From: Hyphomicrobiales bacterium
Lineage (GTDB): Bacteria; Pseudomonadota; Alphaproteobacteria; Rhizobiales; Rhizobiaceae
NCBI GenBank assembly: GCA_017305925.1
Contig: JAFKJW010000194.1
Location: forward strand, 39,004 to 87,401
Length of the DNA: 48,398 nucleotides
Direction of reading: 5' to 3'
The notes under the pieces were generated by a model, which searched no databases, was not told the origin of the DNA, and saw only the letters and a program-made list of their open reading frames with translations. A program made the translations under genes and the position numbers. Positions 45,613 through 48,398 of this stretch are shown piece by piece (position 1 is the stretch's first letter; every line of letters starts with the position of its first letter).

Positions 45613-47397
45613 CTATTTCTGCGGCGGCACGACCCGCAGCGACAGCTCCCTGAGCTGCGTCGGGGTGGCTTCCGCCGGGGCGTTCATCAGGAGGTCGTAG
45701 GCCTGCTGGTTCATCGGGAACATGGTGATCTCGCGCAGGTTCTTCGCCCCGATCAGGAGCATGACGATGCGGTCGACACCCGCCGCCATGCCGCCATGCG
45801 GCGGCGCGCCGTACTGGAAGGCGCGGTAGAGGCCGCCGAAGCGCTCCTCGACTGTTTCGCGGCTAAATCCCCGTATCTCGAACGCCTTGACCATCGTCTC
45901 CGGCAGGTGATTGCGAATGCCGCCGCTGGCGATTTCGAAGCCATTGCAGACCATGTCGTACTGAAACGCCTTGATGGTCAGCGGATCCTGGGTCGTAAGC
46001 GCCTCCATCCCGCCCTGCGGCATGGAGAAGGGATTGTGCGCGAAATCGATCTCCTTGGCTTCCTCGTCCCACTCGTAGAACGGGAAATCGACGATCCAGC
46101 ACAGTTCGAAGCGGTCGCGGTCGACGAGGTTAAGTTCCTCGCCCGCGCGGGTGCGCGCCGCACCCGCGAAGGACACGAATTTCTTCGGATCGCCGGCCAC
46201 GAAGAAGGCGGCGTCGCCGTCGGCAAGGCCGAGCTGGACGCGGACGGCCTCGGTGCGCTCCTCGCCGATGTTCTTGGCGATCGGGCCGGCACCTTCGAGC
46301 TTCTCGCCTTCCTTGCGCCAGAAGATGTAGCCGAGCCCCGGCTGGCCCTCGCCCTGCGCCCAGCTGTTCATGCGGTCGCAGAAGGCGCGCGAGCCGCCGG
46401 TCTTGGCCGGAATCGCCCAGACCTCCGCCTTGGCATCGTTGGCGAGGATGTTGGCGAAGACCTTGAAGCCCGAGCCGCGGAAATGCTCCGACACGTCCTG
46501 CATGACGATCGGGTTGCGCAGGTCCGGCTTGTCGGAGCCGTATTTGCGCATCGCCTCGTCATAGGCGATGCGCGGGAATTTCTGCGTGACCGGCTTGCCG
46601 TCCGCAAAGGTCTCGAACACACCGCGCAGCACCGGCTCCATGGTGGAAAGCACGTCGTCCTGCTCGACGAAGCTCATTTCGAGGTCGAGCTGATAAAACT
46701 CGCCCGGCAGCCGGTCGGCGCGCGGATCCTCGTCGCGGAAGCAGGGCGCGATCTGGAAGTAGCGGTCGAAGCCCGACACCATGATGAGCTGCTTGTACTG
46801 CTGCGGCGCCTGCGGCAGCGCGTAGAAGGTACCGGGATGAATGCGGCTCGGCACCAGGAAGTCGCGTGCGCCTTCCGGGGACGAAGCCGTGAGGATCGGC
46901 GTCGAATATTCCGTAAAACCCGCCTCCCCCATGCGCTTGCGCATTTCGGCGATGATCTTCGTGCGCTGCACGATGTTTTTGTGCAGCGTCTCGCGGCGCA
47001 GGTCCAGGAAGCGGTATTTCAGGCGGATGTCCTCGGGATAGTCCGGCTCGCCGAACACCGGCAGCGGCAGCTCCTTCGCCGCCGACAGCACCTCGATCTC
47101 CCTGGCGAACACCTCGATGTCGCCGGTGGCGAGATTGGGGTTCACGGCTTCGGCCGCGCGCGCCTTCACCTCGCCGTCGACGCGGATCACCCACTCGCCG
47201 CGCACCGATTCGGCCGCCTTGAAGGCCGGCGAATCGGGGTCGGCGACGATCTGCGTCATGCCGTAATGGTCGCGCAGGTCGATGAAGAGCAGGCCGCCAT
47301 GGTCGCGGACCCGATGGACCCAGCCCGAGAGGCGGACCGTCTCACCGACGTTTCCCTTGCGCAGTGCCGCGCATGTGTGACTGCGATACCGATGCAT
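45613..47397 (-). CDS. aspS: aspartyl-tRNA synthetase, probably non-discriminating
   Basis: A 594-residue class II synthetase of bacterial type. The anticodon-binding OB fold (about 1-110) has [21 protein letters not shown]; motif 2 is [12 protein letters not shown], motif 3 [11 protein letters not shown] near the end, and a GAD insertion lies about 290-420. His33 in RDHGG is the residue linked with charging both tRNA-Asp and tRNA-Asn; this goes with GatCAB use and lack of AsnRS in many alphaproteobacteria (not verifiable here). ATG 47397 is divergent from rnd. Confidence 0.95.
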   Translation of the reverse strand: MHRYRSHTCAALRKGNVGETVRLSGWVHRVRDHGGLLFIDLRDHYGMTQIVADPDSPAFKAAESVRGEWVIRVDGEVKARAAEAVNPNLATGDIEVFAREIEVLSAAKELPLPVFGEPDYPEDIRLKYRFLDLRRETLHKNIVQRTKIIAEMRKRMGEAGFTEYSTPILTASSPEGARDFLVPSRIHPGTFYALPQAPQQYKQLIMVSGFDRYFQIAPCFRDEDPRADRLPGEFYQLDLEMSFVEQDDVLSTMEPVLRGVFETFADGKPVTQKFPRIAYDEAMRKYGSDKPDLRNPIVMQDVSEHFRGSGFKVFANILANDAKAEVWAIPAKTGGSRAFCDRMNSWAQGEGQPGLGYIFWRKEGEKLEGAGPIAKNIGEERTEAVRVQLGLADGDAAFFVAGDPKKFVSFAGAARTRAGEELNLVDRDRFELCWIVDFPFYEWDEEAKEIDFAHNPFSMPQGGMEALTTQDPLTIKAFQYDMVCNGFEIASGGIRNHLPETMVKAFEIRGFSRETVEERFGGLYRAFQYGAPPHGGMAAGVDRIVMLLIGAKNLREITMFPMNQQAYDLLMNAPAEATPTQLRELSLRVVPPQK

Positions 47398-47474
47398 TGC
47401 CGATCAATCCGAGATGAGGTGCGGGCGGCAGGCGCCCCGAAATTCGCGCGGAAAAGCGCATCAACGGCCGGGTT

Positions 47475-47480
47475 TGTCAA
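47475..47480 (-). promoter_or_regulatory. -35 element (TTGACA) for aspS
   Basis: A perfect -35 hexamer on the minus strand, 78-83 bases upstream of aspS. The sequence 17 bases on (GCTTTT) is a poor -10, so the call is tentative. Confidence 0.4.
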
Positions 47481-47542
47481 GGCAACAGGGCCGATCCGCG
47501 CCGAATGACGCTCCCCGCATGGCGGTTTGGCGTGCCGACGCC

Positions 47543-47571
47543 TTGACGGACGGCGCCGGGTTGCGGTTTAG
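47543..47571 (+). promoter_or_regulatory. candidate rnd promoter
   Basis: TTGACG (47543-47548) is followed after 17 bases by GTTTAG (47566-47571). The -35 is strong and the -10 weak. Transcription would begin about 47578-47580, which bears on the choice of rnd start. Confidence 0.5.
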
Positions 47572-47609
47572 GGTCTCTCATGCGCGCCGCAAGTCGGTCG
47601 CGGCGCAGA

Positions 47610-48398
47610 ATGCGGACAGATCTCTTGATACACGTCATCACCGGACAGCAGGAACTCGAGGAGACGATCGCGCGCTTCGAAGCCTCTCCCTTCGTTACCG
47701 TCGACACCGAATTCATCCGCGAGACGACCTTCTGGCCGGAACTCTGCCTCATCCAGATCGCGGCTCCGGACGGACTCTCGGCGCTCGTCGATCCGCTCGC
47801 CCCCGGGATCGACCTTGCACCCTTCTTCCGGCTGATGGCCAACGAGGCGGTGACGAAGGTTTTTCACGCGGCGCGCCAGGACATCGAGATCGTCGTCCAT
47901 CTGGGAAACCTCGTGCCGCATCCGATCTTCGACACGCAGATCGCCGCCATGGTGTGCGGCTTCGGCGACAGCGTCTCCTACGACCAGCTCGTGCAGAAGC
48001 TGACCGGCGAGCATATCGACAAGACGTCCCGTTTCACCGACTGGCGCTACCGGCCGCTGTCCGACAAGCAGCTCACCTATGCGCTTGCCGACGTCACCCA
48101 CCTCGTCAAGGTCTACGAGACGCTCAAGGCCGAGCTGGAACGCGAGGGCCGCTCGCACTGGCTGAACGAGGAAATGAAGGTCCTCGCCGACCGCGAGACA
48201 TACGACCCGCATCCGGAGAACGCCTGGAAGCGGCTGAAGATGCGCCTCCGCAAGCCGGTGGAGCTCGCCATCGTGCAGTCGGTCGCGACTTGGCGCGAGC
48301 GCGAGGCGCGCGAGCGCAACGTGCCGCGCGGCCGCGTGCTGAAGGACGACGCGATCTACGAAATCGCGCAGCAGCAGCCGCGCTACCAGGCCGCGCTC
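47610..48398 (+). CDS. rnd: ribonuclease D, N-terminal part
   Basis: A 3'-to-5' exonuclease of the DEDD group that trims tRNA 3' ends; cut by the right edge with 263 codons present. Exo I is FVTVDTEFIRE, Exo II FHAARQDIEIVV, Exo III LTYALADVTHL, so the metal-binding acids are all present. The HRDC region begins near VELAIVQSVATWRERE. Starts at ATG 47580, ATG 47610 or TTG 47625 are possible: 47580 has AGGG upstream but would be leaderless if the promoter call is right; 47625 matches homologue starts best. 47610 is a compromise. Confidence 0.93.
   Translation, partial: MRTDLLIHVITGQQELEETIARFEASPFVTVDTEFIRETTFWPELCLIQIAAPDGLSALVDPLAPGIDLAPFFRLMANEAVTKVFHAARQDIEIVVHLGNLVPHPIFDTQIAAMVCGFGDSVSYDQLVQKLTGEHIDKTSRFTDWRYRPLSDKQLTYALADVTHLVKVYETLKAELEREGRSHWLNEEMKVLADRETYDPHPENAWKRLKMRLRKPVELAIVQSVATWREREARERNVPRGRVLKDDAIYEIAQQQPRYQAAL

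Overview
The window is GC-rich chromosomal DNA from an alphaproteobacterium, most likely order Hyphomicrobiales (Rhizobiales) near Mesorhizobium/Phyllobacteriaceae. This rests on gene content and order (plsX-fabH-ihfA-merR; nrdR-ribD-ribE-ribH-nusB; ldtR next to an L,D-transpeptidase and a DUF6163 protein; Cbp3-like chaperone, BamE and a membrane pyrophosphatase) and on residue signatures in AspRS, HemB and ParC. It is not a database match. No rRNA, tRNA, insertion sequence, prophage or CRISPR array was seen. Coding density is high, with many 1-4 base stop/start overlaps and several GTG or TTG starts.

Left part (1-8.5 kb): the start of a truncated FAD oxidoreductase is divergent from a cytochrome P450. 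A minus-strand group follows: metY, a cupin, and a DUF4160/DUF2442 pair. Next come a tight ECHDC3-like / VOC / CoA-binding operon, a PaaI-type thioesterase, and rplM-rpsI with a strong promoter, an attenuator-like leader and a terminator. Behind that terminator sits a TumE-type toxin-antitoxin module. Both of its genes appear to carry a small 3' frameshift, and its promoter lies inside a 48-bp nested dyad.

Middle (8.5-28 kb): on the minus strand, mtnK (methylthioribose kinase) lies just upstream of a complete ribose-type ABC importer that has a LacI-type operator, suggesting methylthioribose uptake. Then come a 48-residue membrane protein, merR-ihfA-fabH-plsX (lipid initiation and nucleoid), a DUF177/Cbp3-like pair, bamE, hppA (K+-independent type), an MFS carrier, nusB, the riboflavin genes ribH-ribE-ribD, and nrdR. 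A VapBC module with a perfect 13+13 bp operator separates nrdR from glyA.

Right part (28-48.4 kb): mgtE, an exported S41-type protease, EamA carriers, the ldtP/ldtR cell-wall pair with DUF6163 and a 3-hydroxyisobutyryl-CoA hydrolase, hemB-DUF423, an aldo/keto reductase, an RDD protein, bpt (N-degron leucyl-transferase), an AI-2E-family carrier, parC, an unrecognised exported 397-residue protein, aspS (probably non-discriminating) and the start of RNase D.

The items most worth a second look are the mtnK-linked importer, the decayed TumE module with its leaderless-looking operator/promoter, the VapBC module inside the glyA-nrdR-rib-nusB block, and the rplM leader.
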